Origin: Streptomyces sp. STR69
GTDB taxonomy: Bacteria; Actinomycetota; Actinomycetes; Streptomycetales; Streptomycetaceae
Assembly (NCBI RefSeq): GCF_024519455.1
Contig: NZ_JALJRY010000001.1
Location: forward strand, 726,076 to 790,075
Direction of reading: 5' to 3'
Length of the DNA: 64,000 nt
In this document: in pieces, positions 38,594 to 49,999 of the stretch
Position numbering within the stretch: position 1 is the stretch's first letter
Layout of the letters: every line of letters begins with the position of its first letter
Made by a program: the position numbers and the translations under genes
The notes under the pieces: model-generated
What the model was told of the DNA's origin: nothing
Seen by the model: the letters and a program-made list of their open reading frames with translations, nothing else
Databases searched by the model: none

Positions 38594-39979
38594 TCAGGAG
38601 GCCTTGGCCTTCTCCTCGGACTTCGCGGCGGCGGCCGGAGCCGGCGCCGGCTTGGCGGCCTCGTAGAACTCCTCACGGGGGTTCTCCATGGCGCCGAGCG
38701 ACACGACCTCGCGCTTGAGGAACATCGCGAGCGTCCAGTCGGCGAAGACGCGGATCTTGCGGTTCCAGGTCGGCATCGCCAGACCGTGGTAGCCACGGTG
38801 CATGTACCAGGCGAGACGGCCCTTGACCTTGATCTTCACCTTGCCCATGACGATCATCGCGACGCCCTTGTGGAGGCCGAGGCCCGCCACCGCACCCTTG
38901 TTGGCGTGCGAGTACTCCTTCTGCGGGAAGCCCCGCATACCGGAGATCACGTTGTCGCCGAGGACCTTCGCCTGGCGCAGCGCGTGCTGGGCGTTCGGCG
39001 GGCACCAGGCGTTCTCGACGCCGGCCTTGCGGGCGGCGATGTCGGGCACCTGGGCGTTGTCGCCCGCGGCCCAGACATAGTCGGTGCCGGTGACCTGGAG
39101 GGTCGGCTGGGCGTCGACGTGACCGCGCGGGCCGAGCGGGAGGCCGAAGCGGGAGAGAACGGGGTTCGGCTTGACGCCGGCCGTCCACACGATCGTGTTG
39201 GAGTCGACCTCGAGGCCGTTCTTCAGCACGACGTGGCCGCCGACGCAGGAGTCCATCGAGGTCGAGAGGTAGATCTCGATCCCGCGGCTCTCCAGGTGCT
39301 CCTTGCCGTAGAGGCCGAGCTTGGGGCCGACCTCCGGGAGGATCTTGTCGGCGGCGTCGACGAGGACGAAGCGCATGTCCTCGCGGGAGACGTTGGTGTA
39401 GTACTTGGCCGCGTCCCGGGCCATGTCCTCGACCTCACCGATGGTCTCCGCACCGGCGAAACCGCCGCCGACGAAGACGAAGGTGAGCGCCTTGCGGCGG
39501 ATCTCCTCGTCGGTGGTGGAGTCGGCCTTGTCGAGCTGCTCAAGGACGTGGTTGCGCAGGCCGATGGACTCCTCGATGCCCTTCATGCCGATGCCCTGTT
39601 CGGCGAGGCCGGGGATCGGGAAGGTGCGGGAGACCGCGCCCATCGCGATGACGAGGTAGTCGAAAGGCAGCTCGTACGCCTCACCCACGAGGGGGGCGAT
39701 CGTGGCGACCTTGCGGTCCTGGTCGATGGTGGTGACCCGGCCGGTGAGGACCTCCGCCTTCGGCAGTACGCGTCGCAACGGGACGACGACGTGCCGAGGG
39801 GAGATGCTGCCGGCGGCGGCTTCGGGGAGGAAGGGCTGGTAGGTCATGTACGACCGGGGGTCGACGACCGTGACGATCGCCTCGCCGTAGCGCATCTTCT
39901 TGAGAATGCGCCGAGCTGCGTACAGGCCTACGTACCCACCGCCTACTACGAGGATCCTGGGACGCTCCGTGGTGCTCAT
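38594..39979 (-). CDS. ndh: Type II NADH dehydrogenase
   Basis: A 461-residue non-proton-pumping NADH:quinone oxidoreductase. The FAD Rossmann motif RILVVGGGYVGLYAARRIL is at the N-terminus, the NADH-binding motif TFVFVGGGFAGAETIGEVED near residue 175, and the quinone-side helix with WCPPNAQHALRQAKVLG near 335. The C-terminal amphipathic region carries a short Lys/Ala/Pro/Glu tail. It feeds electrons from NADH to menaquinone. A Rex-like operator lies upstream at 40299-40316. Confidence 0.93.
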   Translation of the reverse strand: MSTTERPRILVVGGGYVGLYAARRILKKMRYGEAIVTVVDPRSYMTYQPFLPEAAAGSISPRHVVVPLRRVLPKAEVLTGRVTTIDQDRKVATIAPLVGEAYELPFDYLVIAMGAVSRTFPIPGLAEQGIGMKGIEESIGLRNHVLEQLDKADSTTDEEIRRKALTFVFVGGGFAGAETIGEVEDMARDAAKYYTNVSREDMRFVLVDAADKILPEVGPKLGLYGKEHLESRGIEIYLSTSMDSCVGGHVVLKNGLEVDSNTIVWTAGVKPNPVLSRFGLPLGPRGHVDAQPTLQVTGTDYVWAAGDNAQVPDIAARKAGVENAWCPPNAQHALRQAKVLGDNVISGMRGFPQKEYSHANKGAVAGLGLHKGVAMIVMGKVKIKVKGRLAWYMHRGYHGLAMPTWNRKIRVFADWTLAMFLKREVVSLGAMENPREEFYEAAKPAPAPAAAAKSEEKAKAS

Positions 39980-40298
39980 GCCATCGAGTATCCACCTGCC
40001 CCTGGGGGGTCGCTCGTGCGCCCCTTCACAAGCTTCCACAGGGGCTGTGTTATCCTCCGCGACTCACATGATCCAGGTCACGTCATGGGTGGTGAACCAC
40101 GGTTCGGTTCGCCCCGTTGTCAAGGCCGCGTGAGCTGCTTCTCTGTCTCACCGGACACCCTGGACCACACCTCCGCGACACCCTCCCGAAACGCCCCCGA
40201 ATCACTCCCGTACCGACCCGCCGAGCACGCTCCCGAGCCCGCCGGAGCCCCGGACGGGCCAACCGGGGCAGTCGGGTCGTCCAACTGGACAGAATTCC

Positions 40299-40316
40299 TT
40301 GTGAAGAACTTCACGA
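40299..40316. promoter_or_regulatory. Rex-like operator in the ndh upstream region
   Basis: TTGTGAAGAACTTCACGA matches the Rex palindrome TTGTGAA-N4-TTCACAA at 13 of 14 positions. Rex is the NADH/NAD+-sensing repressor of respiratory genes in Streptomyces. The site lies in the 524-bp gap 39980-40503, which has no convincing gene and must contain the ndh promoter. It is 320 nt from the ndh start, so a long leader would be needed. A TATAAC-like element is visible on the minus strand at about 40376. Confidence 0.5.
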
Positions 40317-40503
40317 ACTTTCTTACGGACACGTTCCGGAGGGGGGTGGCGAGCGCCCCTGCATCCGCTCATACGTTATATGGGCTGCTCAGGAGTTTAC
40401 TACCGGCCAGTAATAATTCGGGGTGTCCGCCGGCGCCGCGAGGCGTCCCGGGCGGGGCGCGAGGCGGCTCCCGTGACGCGGGTCGGCAGCCGACTTCAGC
40501 CTC

Positions 40504-42096
40504 TCAGGCCTCTCCAGCCTCTTCCGCCGCCCTGACGGCGATCCCGAACGCGATGCCGTCCAAGATGTCGTGCTCGCTCACCACGACCTCCGTAGCGCCC
40601 GTCCGCTCCATGATCGAGAGGAGTACGAGGGCGCCCGCGCCGATGACGTCGACGCGGCCCGGGTGCATGGAGGGGATCGCGGCGCGTTCGGCGTGGGTGG
40701 AAGTCAGCAAGGAGTCCGTGATCTCGCGGACGCGGTCGTAGGAGACCCGGGAGTGGTGGATGGCCTCCGTGTCGTACTCGGGGAGGTTCTGGGCGATCGC
40801 CGAGACCGTGGTGACCGAGCCGGCCAGGCCGACCAGGGTGCGGGCCTCGCGCAGCGGAACCGTCTTCGCGGCGAGGTCGAGGGCCTCCTCGATGTCCGCG
40901 CGCATCGCCGCCACCTGGTCCGGGGTCGGCGGGTCCGTGACCTTGCCGTCGCGGACGAGGTGGCGCTCGGTCATGCGGACGCAGCCGATGTCCACGGAGC
41001 GGGCGGCACGGACCTGGTCGTCGCCCACCACGAACTCCGTCGAGCCGCCGCCGATGTCGACGACGAGATACGGCTTGGCCAGGTCGTCTCGGCCCGTCAG
41101 TTCCTTGGTCGCGCCGGTGAAGGAGAGCTCCGCCTCCTCGTCGCCGGTGATCACCTCCGGCTCGACGCCCAGGATGTCCAGGACGCCCCGGACGAAGTCC
41201 TCGCGGTTCGAGGCGTCGCGGGAGGCCGACGTGGCCACGAAGCGGACCTTGTCGGCGCCCTTCTCGCGGATCACCTCCGCGTACTCACGGCAGGCCGCGA
41301 ACGTCCGCTCCAGCGCCTCGGGGGCCAGCTTGCCGGTCTTGTCCACACCTTGGCCGAGCCGCACGATCGTCATCCGCCGGTCCAGTTCCCGGAGTTCACC
41401 CGTGGCCGGGTTCACGTCCGCGACGAGCAGCCGGATGGAGTTCGTACCGCAGTCGACCGCCGCGACACGGCTGAAACCGTCTTCGAGCAGCGGGACGTAG
41501 GAGAAGTACGTGCTGCGGATCGCGGTGGGGTCGGAAGCCTCGGCGGCCTCGGCGGGCAGTTCGTCGGCCGGGTCGGGGGCCGCGAGCGGCTGTACGCACG
41601 CACCCTTGGCCCACCACTCCGGCAGCATCGCGAGCGCCTCGTCGCCGAGCGGGTTGACGCCCGGGCCCGCGGCCAGGGAGTGGCCCACGAGGACGTGCAG
41701 GCACTTCACGCGGTCCGGCATGCCGCCCGCGCTCGGGAAGCCCTCCAGGACCTCGATGGCGTCGCGGCGCGCGATGTAGTCCTCGTGCGCGGCACGGTAC
41801 GCGGCGGCCAGTTCGGGGTCCGTCTGCAGCCGGGCCGTCATCTCCTTCATGACGCCGTTCGCCTCGAGCGTGCCGATCGCCGAGGCGGCCTTCGGGCACG
41901 TCAGGTAGTACGTCGTCGGGAAGGGGGTGCCGTCGGGGAGGCGGGGGGCCGTCTCCACCACGTCCGGCTGTCCGCACGGGCAACGGTGTGCGATCGCGCG
42001 CAACCCGCGCGGCGGGCGCCCGAGTTGCTGCTTGAAGGCCTCGACGTCGGCGTCGGTGGGCTCGGTGCGCGGAGTGGACGGCGGGGGCGTATCCAT
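40504..42096 (-). CDS. Fusion of DUF501 protein and Ppx/GppA exopolyphosphatase
   Basis: One uninterrupted 530-codon frame. Residues 1-170 are a DUF501 protein (HRCPCGQPDVVETAPRLPDG; PTTYYLTCPKAASAIGTLEA). Residues about 171-208 are a linker (DELPAEAAEASDPTAIRST), and residues 210-530 are Ppx/GppA (RVAAVDCGTNSIRLLVADV; VVDIGGGSTEFVVG; VGLAGSVTTVSAIAQ). In the Streptomyces genomes I remember these are two adjacent genes. Here no stop and no internal start with a ribosome site separates them. The phosphatase half hydrolyses polyphosphate or pppGpp. A sequencing indel could mimic a fusion. Confidence 0.85.
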   Translation of the reverse strand: MDTPPPSTPRTEPTDADVEAFKQQLGRPPRGLRAIAHRCPCGQPDVVETAPRLPDGTPFPTTYYLTCPKAASAIGTLEANGVMKEMTARLQTDPELAAAYRAAHEDYIARRDAIEVLEGFPSAGGMPDRVKCLHVLVGHSLAAGPGVNPLGDEALAMLPEWWAKGACVQPLAAPDPADELPAEAAEASDPTAIRSTYFSYVPLLEDGFSRVAAVDCGTNSIRLLVADVNPATGELRELDRRMTIVRLGQGVDKTGKLAPEALERTFAACREYAEVIREKGADKVRFVATSASRDASNREDFVRGVLDILGVEPEVITGDEEAELSFTGATKELTGRDDLAKPYLVVDIGGGSTEFVVGDDQVRAARSVDIGCVRMTERHLVRDGKVTDPPTPDQVAAMRADIEEALDLAAKTVPLREARTLVGLAGSVTTVSAIAQNLPEYDTEAIHHSRVSYDRVREITDSLLTSTHAERAAIPSMHPGRVDVIGAGALVLLSIMERTGATEVVVSEHDILDGIAFGIAVRAAEEAGEA

Positions 42097-42131
42097 GCCT
42101 GTACGAGAGTCTCTCTGGAGTGTCTGTCGGT

Positions 42132-42608
42132 TCACTGGTCGGAGGCGTCGGACTTGTCGACGCCGTCCCAGACGTTCGAGTACCAGGGGCGGTCGGCCGC
42201 CCCCAGCTCGGCGCGCGACTGCTTGGCCGCGTCCGGGTCGATCACGATGTAGCCCGTCTCCCCGGGCATCACGTAGTGCAGCCGCTGCCGGATCTGCTGC
42301 TCCGCGTAGGAGTCGTCCTGCCAGCGCGCCTTGAGGTCGCGCAGCTGCTCGACGCGCTGCCGGGCCTGTGCCTGCTGCCGCTCCAGTTCGGAGATCTCGG
42401 CGCGCTGGGAGACGTACTGCCTTATCGGGTACGCCAGCGCCACGATCAGCGAGCACAGCACGAGGGCGAGAAGGGCCGCCCGGCCGGTGAGCCGGGAGCG
42501 GCGGGCCTGCCGTTTGGTCTGGGAGCGGTAGACACGGGCCGCCGTCTGCTCGCCGAGCAGCTTCAGCCTGGTCGCGGTGGAGAACCGGTCCCGGTCCTTC
42601 ACGGCCAT
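42132..42608 (-). CDS. divIC: Septum formation initiator DivIC/FtsB-like
   Basis: A 158-residue bitopic membrane protein. It has a basic cytoplasmic N-terminus, one helix (ALLALVLCSLIVALAYPIRQ, about 48-67), then an extracellular coiled coil (ISELERQQAQARQRVEQLRD) and VMPGETGYIVIDPD near residue 112. This is the DivIC/FtsB layout that bridges FtsQ and FtsL in the divisome. ATG 42608 has GGGAGG upstream. The position between enolase and DUF501 is the conserved actinobacterial context. Confidence 0.9.
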   Translation of the reverse strand: MAVKDRDRFSTATRLKLLGEQTAARVYRSQTKRQARRSRLTGRAALLALVLCSLIVALAYPIRQYVSQRAEISELERQQAQARQRVEQLRDLKARWQDDSYAEQQIRQRLHYVMPGETGYIVIDPDAAKQSRAELGAADRPWYSNVWDGVDKSDASDQ

Positions 42609-42755
42609 GTCCCGCCTCCCCTTCACACGTGCGTACGTCCCCGCACACGGTACGGGACCGGGTGCGGGGACGTACGTACGACTGGCTAAGGCTTAGCCCG
42701 GTATGGGTCAGCCCTTGCTGTGCCCATGGTCCGCAGAGCGGACGAGCGGGAAGGC

Positions 42756-44282
<1,527 letters not shown>

Positions 44283-44340
44283 TCACGAGGTCTCCATGAT
44301 GGAGTCCACGGATGTGAGGGCGCTGTGGTTCAGCTGAGAC

Positions 44341-45210
<870 letters not shown>

Positions 45211-45409
45211 ACGCGACGACTGTTCCCGGAAGCCGCTGGCAGGACTCGGCGTGTGCGGCAGCCGGGGCTCGTGGTGACGAGCGGCCTTGACCGTAGACAG
45301 GGAAACCACGGAATTTCAAAGACGATCAGGGCTTCTGAGACTCATCCCACACTTTCACCAAAGCGGACATTCAGCGCGAAGCGTGACGCGAACTCCCGCT
45401 GTTTTGCTG

Positions 45410-46417
45410 CTACTTTCCGCCCGTTTCAGCACTGACGTCCAGGGTCTGACCGGCGACGACAGCGGACGGATCGGCGCCTATCACCTTTTTGTTCTCGGCG
45501 TACAGCGCGCGCCATCCGCCGTCGAGGCCAAGGGAGTCGGCGATGGACGCGAGGGAGTCGCCGGCGCGGACGGTGTACGTCTGCGGCACCGCGCTCTCTT
45601 CGCCACTCTCCTCGGCGCTCGCTCCGCGATGCTTGCCGGTGCTCTGCTGCTGGACCCCCTGGTCACTCCCCTGGTCGCCGGAGTCACCGAGCGCACCGGT
45701 GTCGACGAGGCTCCACTTGCCCACCGCCTGCTCCGAGTTGTCCGATTCGTCGAGTTTCGGGGAGGCGGTGGCCGAGCCGTCGTCCGCCGAAGGGATGGTG
45801 GACTTGTCGGACTTGGCGGGGTTGTCCGTCGCGGAGGGTGTGGGGCTCTGCGAGTCGCCGCCGGAGGAATCGGACGAATCGGAGGGGGTCGGTTCCGTGT
45901 TTCCGGAGTTGGACAACCCGAACGATCCGGAGGCACCGGAAGAGTCGGAGGAATCGGAGGAGTCCGAAGAACCCGAGGAGTCCGTCGCGCCGGTCGACGG
46001 CGAGTCGCTCGTGACGCCGGTGTCGACGTCCGCCGCACCCGAGGTGGTGGTGAGGCCCGAGACCAGCGCGCAGGTGGTCCACGCGGAGGTGCCCTTGGCG
46101 TCGAGGATCTTCTCGGCGACGGCTATCTGCTGGGAACGGCTGGCGAGGTCGGCCGTCGGGGCGTAGTCCTCGCCGCCGTACTTGTTCCAGTCGTCCTGGG
46201 TCAGCTGCAGCCCGCCGTAGTGGCCGTTGCCGCTGTTCTCGCTCCAGGAGCCGCCCGTCTCGCACTCGGCCACCTTGTCCCAGGTGGTGCCGTCGGCGGC
46301 GTTCGCGGCGGCGGCGCCGAGGAGGGGGATGGCGATGGCGGAGCCGGTCACCCCGGCCGCGACGAGGATTGCCGGAGCCTGACGGGGGCGACGGTGACGA
46401 CCGTTCCCGGAGAGCAT
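45410..46417 (-). CDS. rpfC: Resuscitation-promoting factor RpfC (transglycosylase plus LysM)
   Basis: A 335-residue secreted protein. The signal peptide covers about residues 15-40; then comes the Rpf domain WDKVAECETGGSWSENSGNG, HYGGLQLTQDDWNKYGGEDY (Glu in CETGG). A 150-residue low-complexity Ser/Asp/Thr/Pro linker with repeated DSSDSSDSS-like runs follows, and a terminal LysM (TYTVRAGDSLASIADSLGLD). The linker probably spans the wall. ATG 46417 excludes the 30 upstream codons, which lack signal character. No riboswitch is seen upstream, unlike rpfA. Confidence 0.87.
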   Translation of the reverse strand: MLSGNGRHRRPRQAPAILVAAGVTGSAIAIPLLGAAAANAADGTTWDKVAECETGGSWSENSGNGHYGGLQLTQDDWNKYGGEDYAPTADLASRSQQIAVAEKILDAKGTSAWTTCALVSGLTTTSGAADVDTGVTSDSPSTGATDSSGSSDSSDSSDSSGASGSFGLSNSGNTEPTPSDSSDSSGGDSQSPTPSATDNPAKSDKSTIPSADDGSATASPKLDESDNSEQAVGKWSLVDTGALGDSGDQGSDQGVQQQSTGKHRGASAEESGEESAVPQTYTVRAGDSLASIADSLGLDGGWRALYAENKKVIGADPSAVVAGQTLDVSAETGGK

Positions 46418-46505
46418 GCGGAGGCCTTTCGCGTGACGGCGGGGGGAGCGCGCGGCGGGTGCTGCGGGGCGCCGCGCTGGTACGTGAACGTAGCCGCTGT
46501 CGATC

Positions 46506-46518
46506 ACTTGTCACAAGT
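46506..46518. promoter_or_regulatory. Palindrome and helically phased repeats upstream of rpfC
   Basis: ACTTGT-C-ACAAGT is a perfect 13-bp palindrome about 90 nt upstream of the rpfC start. Just beyond it AGATCAC occurs twice, 11 bp apart (46530-46547), one helical turn. A candidate operator region for rpfC. Confidence 0.4.
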
Positions 46519-46606
46519 TAATGCCACGCAGATCACGTGAAGATCACAGAGTTGAGGAACTGTCATCTTCGGGTTTACGGGGCGAGATGGCCCGTTCGGT
46601 CCGGGT

Positions 46607-47911
46607 TTACGGGTTTGGTGTGGTCGCTCCGGGGGTGAACTCCACTGGCAGGGTGCGCAGTCCGCGCATGATGAGCCCGCCGCGCCAGCGCAAGTCGGCC
46701 GGATCCGCCGCGAGTTGGAGGTCGGGGAGGCGGGTGAGGAGGGTGGCGAGCGCGGTCTGCCCCTCCAGGCGGGCGAGCGGGGCGCCGAGGCAGTAGTGGA
46801 TGCCGTGGCCGTAGCCGAGGTGTTGATTGTCACGCCGTCCGAGGTCGAGGACATCGGGATCGGCGAACCGTTCCGGATCGCGGTCCGCCGCGGCCAGTAC
46901 GACCAGTACGGGATCGCCGGCCGCGATGTCCTGCCCGCCCAGGGTGACGGGGCGGGTGGCGAAGCGCCAGGTCGCCAGCTCCACCGGGCCGTCGTAGCGC
47001 AGGAGTTCCTCGACGCCGGTTTCGAGGAGGCCGCGTTCGCCGGCGGCGAGGGACTTTTCGAGGCGGGCGCGCTGATCGGGGTGGGTGAGGAGGGCGTAGG
47101 TGCCGTTGCCGATGAGGTTGACGGTCGTCTCGAAACCGGCGAACAGCAGGATGAAGGCCATTGCCGCGGCCTCGTTCTCGGTGAGGTGCTCGCCCTGGTC
47201 GGAGGCGCGGATGAGGGCGGAGATGAGGTCTTCGCCGGGCAGCGGGTCCGGGCTGTCGGGAAGGGCCGCACGCTTGCGGTGGATGAGGTCGGCGAGATAG
47301 CCACGCATCTTCTTCACGGACCGCGCGACTCCGCCTCTCGGCCCGCCGCCGTGCCGGATCATCATGCCCGCCCAGTCCCGGAAGTCGTCCTGGTCCTCGC
47401 GGGGGACGCCGAGCAGGTCGCAGATGGCGTAGATGGGGAGCGGGAAGGCGAAGTCGTGGATGAGGTCGGCGGAACCGCTCCTCGCGAACCGGTCGATGAG
47501 ATGGTCCGTCAACTCCTGCACCCGGGGCGCGAATTCGGCCACCCGGCGGGGTGTGAACGCCTTGCTGACCAGCCGTCGGAGCCGGGTGTGGTCCGGCGGG
47601 TCGATGTTGAGCAGATGCGTCATCAACTCGGCCTTGCGCTCACCCGGGATACCGGTCTTGCCCTTGGCGTGCGCCGGTTCGTCGTGATGAGCGGGGTTCT
47701 TGGACAGCCGCGGGTCGGCGAGCGCCTGCTTGGCATCGGCGTACCGGGTGACCAACCAGGCCTCCACTCCGCTGGGGAGCCGTGTCTTGTGCACGGGGGC
47801 GTGCTCACGGAGCCAGGCGTAGGCGGGGTAGGGGTTGGTGGCGAACTCCCAGGTGAAGAGTTCGGGGGCGGCGGAGGGGTGGGGGTGCGGCTGGGCTGGC
47901 TGGTCTGTCAC
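46607..47911 (-). CDS. Cytochrome P450 (CYP107-like)
   Basis: A roughly 434-residue soluble P450. I-helix oxygen-binding motif LLFAGFETTVN, K-helix ExxR in EELLRYDGP, and heme loop GYGHGIHYCLGAPLARLEGQ with the thiolate Cys; NIDPPDHTRLRRLVSKAFTP is typical of CYP107-type enzymes. It needs separate ferredoxin partners, none of which is adjacent. The GTG at 47911 gives a sensible N-terminus, but AAGGAG directly abuts it, so the start is uncertain. The substrate is unknown. Confidence 0.92.
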   Translation of the reverse strand: MTDQPAQPHPHPSAAPELFTWEFATNPYPAYAWLREHAPVHKTRLPSGVEAWLVTRYADAKQALADPRLSKNPAHHDEPAHAKGKTGIPGERKAELMTHLLNIDPPDHTRLRRLVSKAFTPRRVAEFAPRVQELTDHLIDRFARSGSADLIHDFAFPLPIYAICDLLGVPREDQDDFRDWAGMMIRHGGGPRGGVARSVKKMRGYLADLIHRKRAALPDSPDPLPGEDLISALIRASDQGEHLTENEAAAMAFILLFAGFETTVNLIGNGTYALLTHPDQRARLEKSLAAGERGLLETGVEELLRYDGPVELATWRFATRPVTLGGQDIAAGDPVLVVLAAADRDPERFADPDVLDLGRRDNQHLGYGHGIHYCLGAPLARLEGQTALATLLTRLPDLQLAADPADLRWRGGLIMRGLRTLPVEFTPGATTPNP

Positions 47912-48070
47912 TCCTTGACGGTATCCGGGGGCGGGGACACGCTCCGCGAGGGCCTTCCGGGCGGGGGCACGCTCCGCGAGGGCCTTCGGGGCGGCGGGTT
48001 GTCCGCCAAGGACTCCGGGCAACCCGCCGCATCACGCCCTGGCCCTGCCCCTCCCCTCACCCCCTTGGTC

Positions 48071-49087
48071 TCAACCCTCCTTGATCTCAACCCCCTTGAT
48101 CGCATCCCGATAAGCCCGCCCGGCCGCCCGCAGCGCAGCCTCCGGATCCACGCCCTCGGCCTCCGCGCGCACCGCCAGCGCCAGCAGCTCGTACCCGATG
48201 CCGTCGCCCCCCGTCGGAAGCGGGAGCGGTACCTCAAGTCCCGCCGTGCGTACGCGTGATGCGAGTTTCGCCGCGAGGGCCAGGCCGGGCTGGCCCATGG
48301 GAACGCCCTCGGTGACGGAGGTGCGGCGCTTCTCCTCGGCCTTGGTGCGGAGCCAATGTGCCTTCACCTCCTCGGGAGTTGACGCCGTCTCGTCGCCGAA
48401 GACGTGCGGGTGGCGGTGGATCAGTTTGGTGACGATGCCGCCGGCCACGTCGTCGATCGAGAAGGGGGTGTCGGGGTCCTCCTCCGCGATGCGGGCGTGG
48501 AAGACGACTTGGAGGAGGACATCGCCGAGTTCCTCGCGCAGTTCGTCGCGGTCGCCCTCCTCGATCGCCTCGACGAGTTCGTACGCCTCCTCGATGCCGT
48601 ACTTCGCCAGGCCCTTGTGCGTCTGCTGGGAGGACCACGGGCACTCGACTCGGATGCGGTCCATGACCTGGACGAGGTCGAGGAGGCGGGCGCCGGGCAG
48701 GTCGTAGGAGGCGGGGAGGAGTTCCAGCTCGGGCATCCGGACGCGGCCGGAGCCGGCGAGGCGGGCCAGGCCGTCGGTCAGCTCCGGTTCGCCCTCGCCC
48801 GTGGCCACGATCACCACCGTGTGGCCGCCCTCGCAGGCGGCGACCAGTTCCTCCGCGGTCGGGGACGACTCGACGACGGTTATGCCGGCCTCGCTCAGAT
48901 ACGGCAGCTGCGGATGCGTACCGTCCGCGCACAGCACACGGTCGGCGGTGCGCAACGCCTCCCAGGCGGGCCAGGACAACAGGCCGGGGGCGACACGGTG
49001 GCTGGTGGTGAGGAGGACGATGCGGCCGGGAGCGGGGGTGGAGGCGGGAGCGGGGGTGCTCTCGGGGCCGGGGCTGGTTGCGTTCAC
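48071..49087 (-). CDS. mazG: Nucleoside triphosphate pyrophosphohydrolase MazG
   Basis: A 338-residue protein. Residues about 20-120 are a reduced tetrapyrrole-methylase-like domain (GRIVLLTTSHRVAPGLLSWP; TVVIVATGEGEPELTDGLAR). Then comes a MazG domain: VMDRIRVECPWSSQQTHKGL, YELVEAIEEGDRDELREELG (the EExxE metal motif) and GDVLLQVVFHARIAEE. MazG hydrolyses aberrant dNTPs and can lower ppGpp. GTG 49087 is the likely start, with GGAGG directly before it. Downstream of the SurA-like lipoprotein gene on the same strand. Confidence 0.92.
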   Translation of the reverse strand: MNATSPGPESTPAPASTPAPGRIVLLTTSHRVAPGLLSWPAWEALRTADRVLCADGTHPQLPYLSEAGITVVESSPTAEELVAACEGGHTVVIVATGEGEPELTDGLARLAGSGRVRMPELELLPASYDLPGARLLDLVQVMDRIRVECPWSSQQTHKGLAKYGIEEAYELVEAIEEGDRDELREELGDVLLQVVFHARIAEEDPDTPFSIDDVAGGIVTKLIHRHPHVFGDETASTPEEVKAHWLRTKAEEKRRTSVTEGVPMGQPGLALAAKLASRVRTAGLEVPLPLPTGGDGIGYELLALAVRAEAEGVDPEAALRAAGRAYRDAIKGVEIKEG

Positions 49088-49206
49088 CCTCCGAACGTAA
49101 CCCACGCCGCCGACAGCCCCACGAGATGTCCACAGGCCGGTGGACGGCCCTCCGGCTGCCGTGCCCGCCGTATCCGGACCGGCCCCTCCGTGGAGGCGCC
49201 GTACCG

Positions 49207-49854
49207 TTACGCCGACTGCTGTGTCTGCGCCGCCGTGACCTCGCGGACCCACGGTGTCTTGGCGTCGACGCGGCTGCTCTTCTCCACGTCCCAGGTGCCG
49301 TAGCGCGGGTTGAGGTCGACGTGGAGTTCCTTGGAGGCGGTCGACAGGGCCTTCCAGAAGGCGGGCTGGCTGGTGTCGGTGCCGAGCTTCGCGGCGAGTT
49401 TGCTGCCCTCCACCTGGAGGCGGAGGCTCTCGTCGAGGCGCTTCGGGGGGACGGCGTACTGGGCCAGCCAGGTCGCCTCCAGGGCCTTGGAGCCGCCAGC
49501 CTGCTGGGCGAGGGCGGCCCGCATGTCCTGGATGTCCTTGCGGGTGACCGTGACGTCGGCGTCCTGTGCGGCGCGGTGCACGACCTGGTCGAAGACCATG
49601 CCGTAGAGCGTCTCGCGGGTGAGGCCGCCGGTGGTGGCGATGGCCCGGGTGTACTGCGCCTGGTCCTGGACGGCCGCCCGCTGCGCCACGCGCACCTCGT
49701 TGACCCGGCTCTGCAACTGCGCGACGGTGATGCGCTGCCCGCCGACGACGGCAGCCGCGCCGGGATGCGCTTCGCTTCCACAGGCGGTCAGGGCGGGGGC
49801 CGCGGCGGCGATCACGGCGGTGAGGACGAGCGCGGTGCGACGGCGGCGGTGCAA
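49207..49854 (-). CDS. SurA-like lipoprotein
   Basis: A 215-residue lipoprotein. The signal peptide ends in lipobox LTAC (about residue 24-27), followed by GSEAHPGAAAVVGGQRITVA and a helical SurA N-terminal-type domain (RVNEVRVAQRAAVQDQAQYT; LTRETLYGMVFDQVVHRAAQ). No PPIase parvulin domain follows, so it is a chaperone-like domain only. A TTG start at 49854 is favoured by GGGAGG 5 nt upstream. It would sit on the outer face of the membrane and assist secreted proteins. Confidence 0.82.
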   Translation of the reverse strand: MHRRRRTALVLTAVIAAAAPALTACGSEAHPGAAAVVGGQRITVAQLQSRVNEVRVAQRAAVQDQAQYTRAIATTGGLTRETLYGMVFDQVVHRAAQDADVTVTRKDIQDMRAALAQQAGGSKALEATWLAQYAVPPKRLDESLRLQVEGSKLAAKLGTDTSQPAFWKALSTASKELHVDLNPRYGTWDVEKSSRVDAKTPWVREVTAAQTQQSA

Positions 49855-49999
49855 GGGAACCTCCCGTTGGAGATTGTGCGACGGTGCACAAAGTCTTGCG
49901 GTGATCGATGTTAGGCAGTGGGTCGCCTGGGGCCAACCCATTCGACCAACGATTCACCAGGACTTCGGGCACCGGCACGCACCGGCACGCACACGTGCG

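Noticed and set aside
46530..46555. A Crp-type site (GTG-N6-CAC) upstream of rpfC
   Set aside because: The half-sites are one base too close (N5) and the second half of the longer consensus does not match.
45410..46606. A second c-di-AMP riboswitch before rpfC
   Set aside because: The landmark sequences seen before rpfA (for example ACCCGACAGCT) are absent.
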